From the NCBI GenBank assembly GCA_002409785.1, contig DHOX01000019.1:11395-25262 (forward strand): a stretch of DNA of 13,868 nt. Reading direction: 5' to 3'. The translations under genes and the position numbers were made by a program. Source of the DNA: Prevotella sp. UBA5379. GTDB lineage: Bacteria > Bacteroidota > Bacteroidia > Bacteroidales > Bacteroidaceae. The notes below the pieces were generated by a model. The model made no database searches. It saw nothing but the letters and a program-made list of their open reading frames with translations, and was not told the origin of the DNA. This document shows positions 1-7,699 of this stretch, piece by piece (the first letter of the stretch is position 1; each line of letters starts with the position of its first letter).

Positions 1-1017
1 AAGGTGACCATTACTTCTACGAATGACTCAAAATCGAATCCGGCAAGAGTGAATGCCGATGGAACAACGATTCAACCGATCAAATTGGATCGTCTGACAG
101 CCAAGGTTCAAGCACAGGACGGCAGTGCATCCGGCAGTAATCTTGACATCAGTGGGATCACCGGCAAGCAGGCCAATTTTATCTCTGGCATCAGCATGGA
201 CGGTTATGTCATCCTGAACGGAACTCAGTCTACGTATTTGCAGCAGGCATGGTCCGGAACGGTAGCACCTTATGTCCTGAATACTCCGTCATCTAATACC
301 TTTTACGGACAGTTTGGTACTTATGCAACCGTTACATCCGGAGCAACCGCAGGTTCTTATACAACGGTGAAAGACAATACCTCTGATGGTCAGATCCCGT
401 TCACAACAGCTAAAGATCCTGTCTACTGTCTGGAAAATAATACGGAAGTGAAAAACAGTGATGACAAGGTAACGAATACCACAGGTCTGATCTATAAATA
501 CCAGGTAACCGTTAATGGTAGTGATGGGCTGGCAGGAAGCAATTGTTTCTATGGTTACAATGGCCAGTATTTCGCAACATTGAATGCGATTCAATCCACC
601 TATCCGAATGTCTTCGGTACGGGTGCTGCTGCTACAGATCTTCAAACGGCAAAGGACCTGCTTACTGATAAAAATGGGACCGGAACTGCAACCGAGCAGT
701 CCGTATCTGATTTCCGTGCGAAGTATAATATCGAAGTGTTCAGAAACGGTATCATGTACTATACTTATTTTATCAAGGATCAGAATTATACGGATCCAAC
801 TGCTGTTACAGGTACTGACAGTCATATCTATGCTGTTTTGCGCAATACGGTTTATGACCTTCACGTGGCTTCCCTTTTGAGGATCGGCAATGATATTCCT
901 GGTGGATGGAATCCCGGTGGCCCGGACACTCCTGTGGATCAGAAAGACTATTATATGCAGGTTCAGGTATCTGTTAACCCATGGGTTCTCAGTTCTACAG
1001 ACATTAATTTACAATAA
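1..1017 (+). CDS. Mfa1-family major fimbrial subunit, 5' end missing
   Basis: The reading frame is open from the first base, so the gene starts upstream; the GTG at 4 is an internal Val codon, not a start. The visible 338 residues match the C-terminal two thirds of a type V pilus shaft protein of the Mfa1 family (family full length is roughly 500 or more). Family signs, numbered from that Val: RLTAKV near 30-35, YCLENNT at 141-147, GIMYYTYFIKD at 249-259, the YAVLRNTVYDLHVASL stretch at 276-291 and a closing beta strand with PW at 326-327. In the known pilus model the last strand takes part in subunit-to-subunit strand exchange. Two cysteines (142 and 181) could form a disulfide. The anchor and accessory pilin genes follow directly, which supports the call. 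The lipobox and the Arg cleavage site lie outside the window. Other members of the fimbrillin superfamily are possible but fit less well. Confidence 0.92.
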   Translation, partial: KVTITSTNDSKSNPARVNADGTTIQPIKLDRLTAKVQAQDGSASGSNLDISGITGKQANFISGISMDGYVILNGTQSTYLQQAWSGTVAPYVLNTPSSNTFYGQFGTYATVTSGATAGSYTTVKDNTSDGQIPFTTAKDPVYCLENNTEVKNSDDKVTNTTGLIYKYQVTVNGSDGLAGSNCFYGYNGQYFATLNAIQSTYPNVFGTGAAATDLQTAKDLLTDKNGTGTATEQSVSDFRAKYNIEVFRNGIMYYTYFIKDQNYTDPTAVTGTDSHIYAVLRNTVYDLHVASLLRIGNDIPGGWNPGGPDTPVDQKDYYMQVQVSVNPWVLSSTDINLQ

Positions 1018-1278
1018 AAGAGAAACGGAGCAGAATTTCTGCTCTGGATTTTGATTCGTGTTTTTGGGCGCTTCCTTATGATGTTAATCTCCCTTTTTAT
1101 TTAGGGGAGCGCCCTTTAATCCATCAGAAGATAGGCAGCAGGGAGATAAAGACGGTGGTGATACCGTCATTGAGGAAGAAAGAGATCAGTCTCTTGAGAA
1201 GGCAAGGAGGAGTTCTTCCGTTGTCCTTTGCCAGGAGGCGACACTATATATAAGATTATACATCATCAATCAAACGAT
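1018..1278 (+). promoter_or_regulatory. Structured spacer between major pilin and anchor genes (five hairpins)
   Basis: No gene is seen in this 261-nt gap. Five simple stem-loops lie in a row: GAGCAG/CTGCTC (1028-1044, 5-nt loop), a 10-bp stem 1066-1075 with 1105-1114, GACGGT/ACCGTC (1151-1168), AAGAGA/TCTCTT (1180-1195), and GGCAAGGA with TCCTTTGCC (1201-1232, one bulge). I see no clear TAnnTTTG promoter box before the anchor gene; the AT-rich stretch around 1245-1260 is only a weak candidate. The simplest reading is a leaky terminator or RNA-processing region that lets the shaft protein be made in excess over the anchor and tip proteins. That role is inferred. Confidence 0.45.
1066..1117 (+). 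terminator. Possible leaky terminator or attenuator after the major pilin gene
   Basis: GGGCGCTTCC (1066-1075) pairs with GGGAGCGCCC (1105-1114), ten pairs including one T-G wobble, followed by only three T. The loop is long (29 nt) and contains CTCCC (1089-1093), which can instead pair with GGGAG (1105-1109), so two mutually exclusive folds exist. The short T-run makes this a weak intrinsic terminator, which suits partial read-through into the anchor gene. It could equally be an RNA-stabilising 3' structure. Confidence 0.4.
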
Positions 1279-2283
1279 ATGAAACGAAAGGCTTTTGGGC
1301 GTAATGGATTACTGGGTATCCTGCTTGCGGTGGTACTGATGGGTATGTCGTCCTGCATTAATGACGACCAGGATAACTGCGGGTTGTCCGTACGTTTCCA
1401 GTACACTTATAATATCAAGGGCGCTGATGCCTTTCCTGAAGAGGTGAAAAGCGTGAAAGTATGGATCTTTGACCATAACGGCCTTCTGGTCAAGACGGTT
1501 GAGGACTCCCGGGACCATTTCGGAACAGGCTATGCCATGAAGATCACCGGATTGAAGGCAGGCAAGTACACGCTGGTCTGCCTGGCCCGTGACCGGCAGG
1601 GAGTAGACGAAAGTAAGGATTTCGCCTTTCCACAACTGAAGACAGGCGTTTCTACGCTGAAGGACCTGAATGTCCGCCTGAACCGTAATGCAGACAATAC
1701 CTGCAATACGGATCTGGCAGCCCTGTATGACGGGATGCTGGATATAGACTATTCCGGGAATCCGCAGACCGTCACGATCAGTCTGATGAAACTGACCAAG
1801 AAGTTCAGGGTGATCCTCATGCCATACGCCGGAATGGCTGATCTGTCAGCAGATGATTTCGGATTCATGATCAAAGGTTCCGCGGGATGGCTGGACTACA
1901 AAGGAGACCGCTATCAGCCGGATTCCGTCACCTATACGCCGTACAGCCTGAAGACCGTCTCAGATTCCACGGCTTCCGGCACAGAGGAGCCAGTGGCACG
2001 GGCTGTCGTGGCTGACCTGAATACCTCGCGGCTGTTGGGTGATGCCAGTCCCCGTCTGATCATCACCGATAAGAAGAAAGGCAAGGTCCTCCTAAACCTG
2101 AACCTCACCTGGTTCCTCTCTTTGCAGGGCATCGGTGAGCATCGTGCAGAATGGAGTGACCAGGAATATCTCGACAGACAGGACTATTATAACCTGACCT
2201 TCTTCGTGCAGGGTGACGTGTTCATGACCGGCAGGATTGTCGTGAACGGCTGGGTCGTTTCGTTGAATGATGTTCATCTGTAA
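1279..2283 (+). CDS. FimB/Mfa2-family fimbrial anchor lipoprotein
   Basis: A 334-aa precursor with a basic N-terminus, a hydrophobic segment and a lipobox ending at Cys26 (MSSC), so it should be lipidated and held in the outer membrane. I chose the ATG at 1279 because it gives a normal lipoprotein signal; extending to the TTG at 1228 adds 17 non-signal residues. Family signs are VKVWIFDHNG at 59-68, a Gly-rich turn leading to YTLVCLARD at 97-105, and the very typical end QEYLDRQDYYNLTFFV (295-310) followed by VVNGW (321-325). Length fits the family (about 300-350). In type V pili this protein caps the base, ties the shaft to the membrane and limits its length. It lacks the Arg cleavage motif seen in the next three proteins, as expected for a subunit that stays anchored. 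It is the first gene of the tight downstream operon. Confidence 0.95.
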   Translation: MKRKAFGRNGLLGILLAVVLMGMSSCINDDQDNCGLSVRFQYTYNIKGADAFPEEVKSVKVWIFDHNGLLVKTVEDSRDHFGTGYAMKITGLKAGKYTLVCLARDRQGVDESKDFAFPQLKTGVSTLKDLNVRLNRNADNTCNTDLAALYDGMLDIDYSGNPQTVTISLMKLTKKFRVILMPYAGMADLSADDFGFMIKGSAGWLDYKGDRYQPDSVTYTPYSLKTVSDSTASGTEEPVARAVVADLNTSRLLGDASPRLIITDKKKGKVLLNLNLTWFLSLQGIGEHRAEWSDQEYLDRQDYYNLTFFVQGDVFMTGRIVVNGWVVSLNDVHL

Positions 2284-2297
2284 AAATAGCGAAGATT

Positions 2298-3896
2298 ATG
2301 AGAAATCATCCGTTTAAATATACCCTTGAGCTCTTGCCGGCTCTGATGTCACTCCTTTTTGAGGTCTCATCCTGTTCTTCAGATGCCGGGCTGCAGCGAG
2401 AGACGGAAGGAAACACGAATTATATCAAGGTGGATTTTTCACCGGTACAGGCAGTCGTGCGCAGCAGTCGTGCGGCAGGTGATCAGGCAGCCGGTTCGGC
2501 AGTCGAGTCGGCTTTCCATACCATACGGGTCTGGGTGTTTGACAGTAAGGCCACTGATCCCACTGCTACACCCCTGTCGGATGTAGAGATCAGTGATGCC
2601 CACCGCTACCAGGACAATTCCGGACGACTGTCCACAGAGATCAAAGTGCCCAGGACGGTTGCCGACTGTGATCTCTACATCCTGGCCAATGCGGAGAGTC
2701 TGGGCAGCCTCGGCACACTTACTGGTGATGAGACGCGAGATCAACTGGAGGCACTGGCATTCGCGGCAGCTCCGGCGATGGCCGACGTGCCGTCAAAAGG
2801 GTTGCTGGTCTCCCGGATTGTAAAGAAGGTGAGTGTCTCCCGGTTCAAGGACGGGCAGGAGACCGTGCAGGTCCCTCTGCTGCGGGCCGTGGCGAAGGTG
2901 GATTTCTTCGTTACCAAGCGTACGGGTATGGGCACACCTGCCATCACAGGAATCTCTATAGGTGGGAACACCTTTCCTGATCAGGTTTGTGTCTTTCCCG
3001 CATCCGCAGACTATTCAGAGGTCATACCCGATCCGGGCGCTGCCCATATCGTAGATGCTGACGGTTATGAGACGGCCGGGATAACCTATCCGGGTATCTC
3101 CTCCCAGACACCCTTTACCGCCATCAGAGAGGCAGACAGTCCTCTCCTCCGTGAGAGTGGTGAGGATGCCCAAAGCTATAAGGACCGGTTGACTGCCGGC
3201 GCTTCCCTGGCAGCGTCGTCCTATCTGAAGGAAACGGATAAGACCTTATCGTGCACCCTCTTTTACCGCACCGGTGTGTCAGCGCCGGAGAAATCGCTGA
3301 CCTTTGACCTGAACGGACAATTGTTGAGAAACCATGAGCTGGTGGTCTATGCTTATTTCAAGGGAGGACAACTCTATGCCGTTCCTGCCGTGATGGACTG
3401 GACGGATGGCGGGACTTTCGACTTCTCTGCCCATATCGAGACCCAACTGGCCCGCGGACCTTATAAGGAAGATGAGGGGGGCAGGGTGGCCGTGGCTTAC
3501 GATAAGGATAACCCGACGGGATATGCCAACCAACTCACCCTGACAGTCTCCTCGCCTGAGGGCCAGCAGTGGATCCTCCAGAGCGATAATCCTGATTTCG
3601 GATTTGTTACCGTAAACAATGGCGTCGCCTCTTCTCTTGTCAGTGACCAACTGACGGGAGTGGGTGGTCAGGGACCGGTCACTTTCTATTTCGTTCCCAA
3701 GCGGGACATAGACCTTACGGATCCTAACCGAAACTATCAGGCGGACCTGTATCTGACGATTCCGGGTTATAATGAATCCGCTGCGGGCAAGATCCCGTTT
3801 AATTCTGGCTCCGGAAAACTGCCGGGCAGTGAGACGGATATACAGTATGGCCTGGTTTCCAAATCTGTGTATAATGGACTGGCCACAAACAACTAA
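2298..3896 (+). CDS. Fimbrillin-like lipoprotein, accessory pilus subunit
   Basis: A 532-aa lipoprotein precursor with the lipobox ending at Cys26 (VSSC). RSSRAAGD at 55-62 resembles the Arg cleavage site of FimA/Mfa pilins, with Arg58 32 residues after the Cys. Then come a first beta domain with HTIRVWVFD (74-82), the family signature LLRAVAKVDFFV (194-205), and the second-half hallmark LLRNHELVVYAYF (342-354) followed by MDW (366-368). Residues of about 380-525 form an extra beta-rich module (WILQSDNPDFGFVTV near 425-439, a strand-rich QADLYLTIPG near 481-490) that recalls BACON-like domains, but I cannot confirm that. It lies 14 nt after the anchor gene. By position and length it should be a minor subunit between shaft and tip (Mfa3/FimC-like). 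Its exact place in the pilus is not visible from sequence. Confidence 0.88.
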   Translation: MRNHPFKYTLELLPALMSLLFEVSSCSSDAGLQRETEGNTNYIKVDFSPVQAVVRSSRAAGDQAAGSAVESAFHTIRVWVFDSKATDPTATPLSDVEISDAHRYQDNSGRLSTEIKVPRTVADCDLYILANAESLGSLGTLTGDETRDQLEALAFAAAPAMADVPSKGLLVSRIVKKVSVSRFKDGQETVQVPLLRAVAKVDFFVTKRTGMGTPAITGISIGGNTFPDQVCVFPASADYSEVIPDPGAAHIVDADGYETAGITYPGISSQTPFTAIREADSPLLRESGEDAQSYKDRLTAGASLAASSYLKETDKTLSCTLFYRTGVSAPEKSLTFDLNGQLLRNHELVVYAYFKGGQLYAVPAVMDWTDGGTFDFSAHIETQLARGPYKEDEGGRVAVAYDKDNPTGYANQLTLTVSSPEGQQWILQSDNPDFGFVTVNNGVASSLVSDQLTGVGGQGPVTFYFVPKRDIDLTDPNRNYQADLYLTIPGYNESAAGKIPFNSGSGKLPGSETDIQYGLVSKSVYNGLATNN

Positions 3897-3906
3897 TAAT
3901 GTGTAG

Positions 3907-5979
3907 ATGATGAAATTAAGATATTTATCCGGTGTGATACTTTCTGCAGGTCTGACGGCATTCCTGTCATCCTGCATGACGGATGATGTGGAGACTGCTG
4001 TGGGGCATGGACTGACCATGGAGGTCAGCATTGCCAATACCCAGGTGTCGTCTTCTACGAGAGCCGCCGACGGTACGGCTTCTGACGGGACCCTGAACGA
4101 GGACCAACTGAAGACGCTTGATGTCTACATCTTCAATCAGGACGGGACTTCCAGACTCTTCTATGGCCATTATGATGCGGTGACACCGGGGAATAAGGTT
4201 ACCCTGGATTCCGATCCCTCATGGCGGAATCAGTTCAGCAGTTCCGGCAGGTATCAGGTTTATGCCCTTGCTAACTATACCGGCGGCGGATTGTCCGCGA
4301 TCAGTACGGTCACCGGTCTGAAGGCCCTGTCGCAGACGGATCAAGATATTTACAAGTTGTATGCTGCGGGCAGTGCAGCAGGCTCGTCCGAATATTCATC
4401 CGACAAGACATTCCTCATGGACGGAGAGGCAGACTGGACCCCTTCCACTCCTGTCAGCGAGGATGAGACGGTAAATATCAGTTTGAAGCGTGCCGCCGCC
4501 AAAATCAAAGTGTCTGTGAGTCTGACCCCTGACATGCTCCAGGCTTACAGTTTGCAGTCGAATGCCTGCACGTGGAAGTTTGTGAACTATACGGATAATA
4601 CGGCAGCCATTGACGGCGGTGATGCCGTCGTTCCGGAAGAAAAGACCACCGGAACGCTACGGTCCGGGCAGTTTGCGGCTGACGGCACCGGATCAATCAC
4701 CACTTATACGTATGCGGATGACTGGAGCAGTCAGTCTTCAGACCATGCCCCTTCTCTCCTGGTGAACCTGCCGGTTACGGATAAGACCTCCGGGAAGGCG
4801 TATGATGGAAATTACTACCGTATCCCCCTGCAGCCGGTCAAGGTAACGAAAATAGACCGGAACTATATCTATATGATTAATGCTTCCATAGGTACGCTCG
4901 GCAGTTCAACGGAACTGACAGATAAAGATTTCGGTCCTGTGAACTACAGTGTCATCCCCTGGACAGTAGATGACATAGACGTGAATGCGGATAAGATAAA
5001 TTATTTGACGGTGAGCCCGGTCGATGTTGTCATGCAGTATCTTACGACGGATACTGAAGTGCGCTATTATTCCTCCTCTGATGTCACTGTCAGTATAGAT
5101 GAGGTGTATTATTATGATGCGGACGGCAATAAGCAGACCATTCCTTCTTCACAGTATGGCAACTATGGCCTATCCGTGACTCCGTCTGCCGACCTTAAGA
5201 AGGGGACGGTCACCATCAAGTCCGATCTTCCAGATAACAAGGGTATCCGGTATATCAAGTTTACCATCAGCAATGCTGACGGGAAGTCACAGCAGGTGTA
5301 TGTCAGGCAGTACCCGCTGGAGTACATCCAGTTTATTAATGGCTGGTATTCCACGAAGACAGATAACAATTGGGTGGACTGGCAGACAGATCAGACCCCA
5401 CATTCTCAGAAGAGAATTTGCAATGACTCTCATTTTGAGGCTAAGGTGTATGACAATGGCATCTATCCAATTACAGAAAGTAGTAGTTGGGGAGGTTATA
5501 CGGCACAGAAAGGCCGGTGGTATGGTTATCTTGACAATCGCTGCATGTATGTGATAGAGGTCACCAGCACCAGCGATACCTATACCATTTCTCATCCGAG
5601 AATGGACAGCCATGGATTGTCACAGGACAATGTTGTTTCCCCGGCGTTTATGATCGCGTCACAGTTGGGTGCTGTTACAAGTTTTGGTAATGATGGAGAG
5701 GCGGCGGCCACACATTGCCAGGTTTACCGCGAGGTGGATACCTCAGGTAAAAAATACGACGGGTGGCGTTTGCCTACCGCTGAAGAGCTGGGTATTATCA
5801 AGGAGTATCAGACGGGGAACAATACCGTGATGAAACCCGTACTGACCGGAAGCAACTATTTTGCCGCTGACGGGACTGCACCAGTTATCTTTCCTCACGG
5901 TGATCTTGGGAATTATGTGCGTTGTGTACGGGACTTAACTCCGGAGGAAGTAAAGGCTTTAGATGCCGATAAAAAGTAA
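3907..5979 (+). CDS. Large fimbrillin-like lipoprotein with distinct C-terminal domain, candidate tip adhesin
   Basis: A 690-aa lipoprotein precursor; lipobox ends at Cys23 (LSSC). Translation could start at either of the first two Met codons (3907 or 3910). STRAADG at 50-56 is a candidate Arg cleavage site, Arg52, 29 residues after the Cys. The pilin core shows LKTLDVYIFNQDG (68-80), RAAAKIKV (195-202), and IDRNYIYMINASIG (316-329) followed by IPW (350-352). A beta-rich module covers about 365-470. The last 210 residues are a different domain: VSPAFMIASQLG (577-588), GWRLPTAEEL (619-628) and VRCVRDL (671-677), with four Cys (505, 546, 604, 673). This WRLPT...VRCVRD layout is seen in FISUMP/DUF1566 (Lcl C-terminal) type domains, some of which bind glycans. 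That makes this the best tip-adhesin candidate, by inference. The gene sits 10 nt after the previous one. Confidence 0.88.
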   Translation: MMKLRYLSGVILSAGLTAFLSSCMTDDVETAVGHGLTMEVSIANTQVSSSTRAADGTASDGTLNEDQLKTLDVYIFNQDGTSRLFYGHYDAVTPGNKVTLDSDPSWRNQFSSSGRYQVYALANYTGGGLSAISTVTGLKALSQTDQDIYKLYAAGSAAGSSEYSSDKTFLMDGEADWTPSTPVSEDETVNISLKRAAAKIKVSVSLTPDMLQAYSLQSNACTWKFVNYTDNTAAIDGGDAVVPEEKTTGTLRSGQFAADGTGSITTYTYADDWSSQSSDHAPSLLVNLPVTDKTSGKAYDGNYYRIPLQPVKVTKIDRNYIYMINASIGTLGSSTELTDKDFGPVNYSVIPWTVDDIDVNADKINYLTVSPVDVVMQYLTTDTEVRYYSSSDVTVSIDEVYYYDADGNKQTIPSSQYGNYGLSVTPSADLKKGTVTIKSDLPDNKGIRYIKFTISNADGKSQQVYVRQYPLEYIQFINGWYSTKTDNNWVDWQTDQTPHSQKRICNDSHFEAKVYDNGIYPITESSSWGGYTAQKGRWYGYLDNRCMYVIEVTSTSDTYTISHPRMDSHGLSQDNVVSPAFMIASQLGAVTSFGNDGEAAATHCQVYREVDTSGKKYDGWRLPTAEELGIIKEYQTGNNTVMKPVLTGSNYFAADGTAPVIFPHGDLGNYVRCVRDLTPEEVKALDADKK

Positions 5980-7667
5980 TGGGTATGAAAAAAATTGGAT
6001 GGATCAATATACTGTTTAGCATCTTTCTTGTGACCCTGGCTGCCTGTACGGATGATGACGGTCAGGACTCCTCATGGCATGGCAAGGAGATGCGGGTGAA
6101 TCTAAGGGTGTCCGTACCGGCGTGGACAGAAAATACACGTGCAGGCAGCACATCAGTGGAGGAGGGCATCAATGACTTCCAGTTGCTGTGCTTTGACAAG
6201 GACGGGTACTTTGTCGGTCGCAGGGCAGTGACATTCACCTCTTCCCAGGGAACACCGTCCGGAGGAACGCTGACGGGGACGGTACCTTCGACGACCTGCC
6301 GGATCCATTTCATCGCGAATGGTGATTTCTCCTCGTTCAATGATACGCAGAGCATGGGAGTGAATGAGAACACCGTCGTTTCCGCCTTGACCTCAGCAAC
6401 CGGAGATCAGCGGATGACCTATTGGGGCTACAAGCGTTTTTCTACTCCAGACGAGATGGCGGGATTCCTGGATGCCGGCACGAATGTGGTGTACCTGCTC
6501 CGTGACCGCGCGATGATCACCGTGGAAAGCAAGGCTTCGGACATTACCTCGGTCCAGTCTGCCGTGTGTCACGGACTGGAGAAGGGTACAGTGGCACCCT
6601 TTGATCAAACTGACCTGAGTTCTCCTTTTACATACGATGATGCGAGAGGAGTGGATTTTATCACTAAGCCAGTGGACCAGTCTCTGTTTCCTGATCCGGA
6701 AGAGGTAAGTGCTCCCGGCACAGCCCAGTATGTCTTTGAAAATCCTAACAGTTCAAACAGTCCTCTGGTCGTGATCCTGAAGGTCACCTACACGGACGCG
6801 ACAGTGAAATACCATAAGATTCTGTTGCTTGACGGGGATTATAACCCGATTCCGGTTATCAGGAATCACCAGTATAATATCGTGGTTAACAAACTTGCGC
6901 CGGAACTGGGGTACGACTCCTTTTCTGACGCGCTGAACGGGAATGCGTCCAATAATCCTTTCCTGTATATTGAGGACATCATTCCAGGCGTTTCTGACAA
7001 TGGCAGTACGCTGACCATTACCAATGGCACCACCCAGATCTTTCATTCCAGTGGCGTGCAGACTATAGATTTCAATTATGTCTCGTCCGGGACTGGCACT
7101 TCGACCAGTTCTTTTCAAGCGGGGTGGCTCGTCAATGGCGGAATCGCCGATCAGCAGGAATGCTCGGTGACCTCCTATGATCCGAGCACGGGAGACGGGC
7201 AGATAACCATAAAACTGAATGCGGTGAACGGTACCCCTCAATTCGGGACGCTGTATATCAAGGATAAGAATGGGCTGATCCGTAAGATCCATGTTGTCTC
7301 GGTGGATAATTACCAATTTGGCAACCTCTCTCTTTCTCCGTCATCCGGTGTCGGCACATCGGCGGGGCAGACAGTCACGCTGACCTTTACCATTCCGGAT
7401 AACTATCCGACGGCCCTCATGCCTTTGAAGGTCATGTTTGCCACCAATGATCTGAATGCTACGACAGACAACCAACTCGGCGTTTCCGTGGAATCCACGT
7501 CAGACATCGGTCAGTCCTGGAATTTCTGGTATACTTTTTGGGCCACGACCAAAGGGACACATACCCTGAAGTTCGAGACGGTCAGGGCGAATACGGCAGG
7601 GAGCACCGGGACATTATATATCCGTGCTGCTGACTTCGAAACCAAAGAACTGACGTTCACTTATTGA
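5979..7667 (+). CDS. Fimbrillin-like lipoprotein with long C-terminal extension
   Basis: A 562-aa lipoprotein precursor, lipobox ending at Cys23 (LAAC). Its ATG at 5979 overlaps the preceding stop (TAATG), which suggests coupled translation; the ATG at 5985 gives an equally good signal peptide. ENTRAG at 51-56 puts a candidate cleavage Arg at 54, 31 residues after the Cys. INDFQLLCFDKDG (64-76), LLRDRAMITVES (173-184) and IRNHQYNIVV (294-303) are the pilin-superfamily landmarks; the usual AKV in the second is AMI here. Residues of about 330-562 hold one or two extra beta modules rich in Thr, Ser and Gly, ending in TFTY. Related Bacteroidales lipoproteins are sometimes filed as DUF4906, but I cannot verify that here. 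Likely role: minor or tip-proximal pilus subunit; the C-terminal half could also contact a ligand. Confidence 0.87.
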   Translation: MGMKKIGWINILFSIFLVTLAACTDDDGQDSSWHGKEMRVNLRVSVPAWTENTRAGSTSVEEGINDFQLLCFDKDGYFVGRRAVTFTSSQGTPSGGTLTGTVPSTTCRIHFIANGDFSSFNDTQSMGVNENTVVSALTSATGDQRMTYWGYKRFSTPDEMAGFLDAGTNVVYLLRDRAMITVESKASDITSVQSAVCHGLEKGTVAPFDQTDLSSPFTYDDARGVDFITKPVDQSLFPDPEEVSAPGTAQYVFENPNSSNSPLVVILKVTYTDATVKYHKILLLDGDYNPIPVIRNHQYNIVVNKLAPELGYDSFSDALNGNASNNPFLYIEDIIPGVSDNGSTLTITNGTTQIFHSSGVQTIDFNYVSSGTGTSTSSFQAGWLVNGGIADQQECSVTSYDPSTGDGQITIKLNAVNGTPQFGTLYIKDKNGLIRKIHVVSVDNYQFGNLSLSPSSGVGTSAGQTVTLTFTIPDNYPTALMPLKVMFATNDLNATTDNQLGVSVESTSDIGQSWNFWYTFWATTKGTHTLKFETVRANTAGSTGTLYIRAADFETKELTFTY

Positions 7668-7699
7668 TGTCCTGAGTCAGGTTCGTTTAGTGTTGATTT

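Noticed and set aside
1228..1278. Upstream TTG start that would lengthen the anchor protein by 17 residues
   Set aside because: The added residues would sit in front of a complete lipoprotein signal and are encoded by a hairpin-rich leader; ATG 1279 is the normal start.
3279..4037. 252-aa - strand open frame opposite two pilin genes
   Set aside because: It is antisense to well-supported lipoprotein genes, spans their junction and shows no family signs; long antisense frames are common in GC-balanced coding DNA.
7671..7681. CCTGAGTCAGG palindrome between the last pilin gene and the redoxin gene
   Set aside because: Only a 4-bp stem with a 3-nt loop is physically possible and no T-run follows; too weak to call a terminator or operator.
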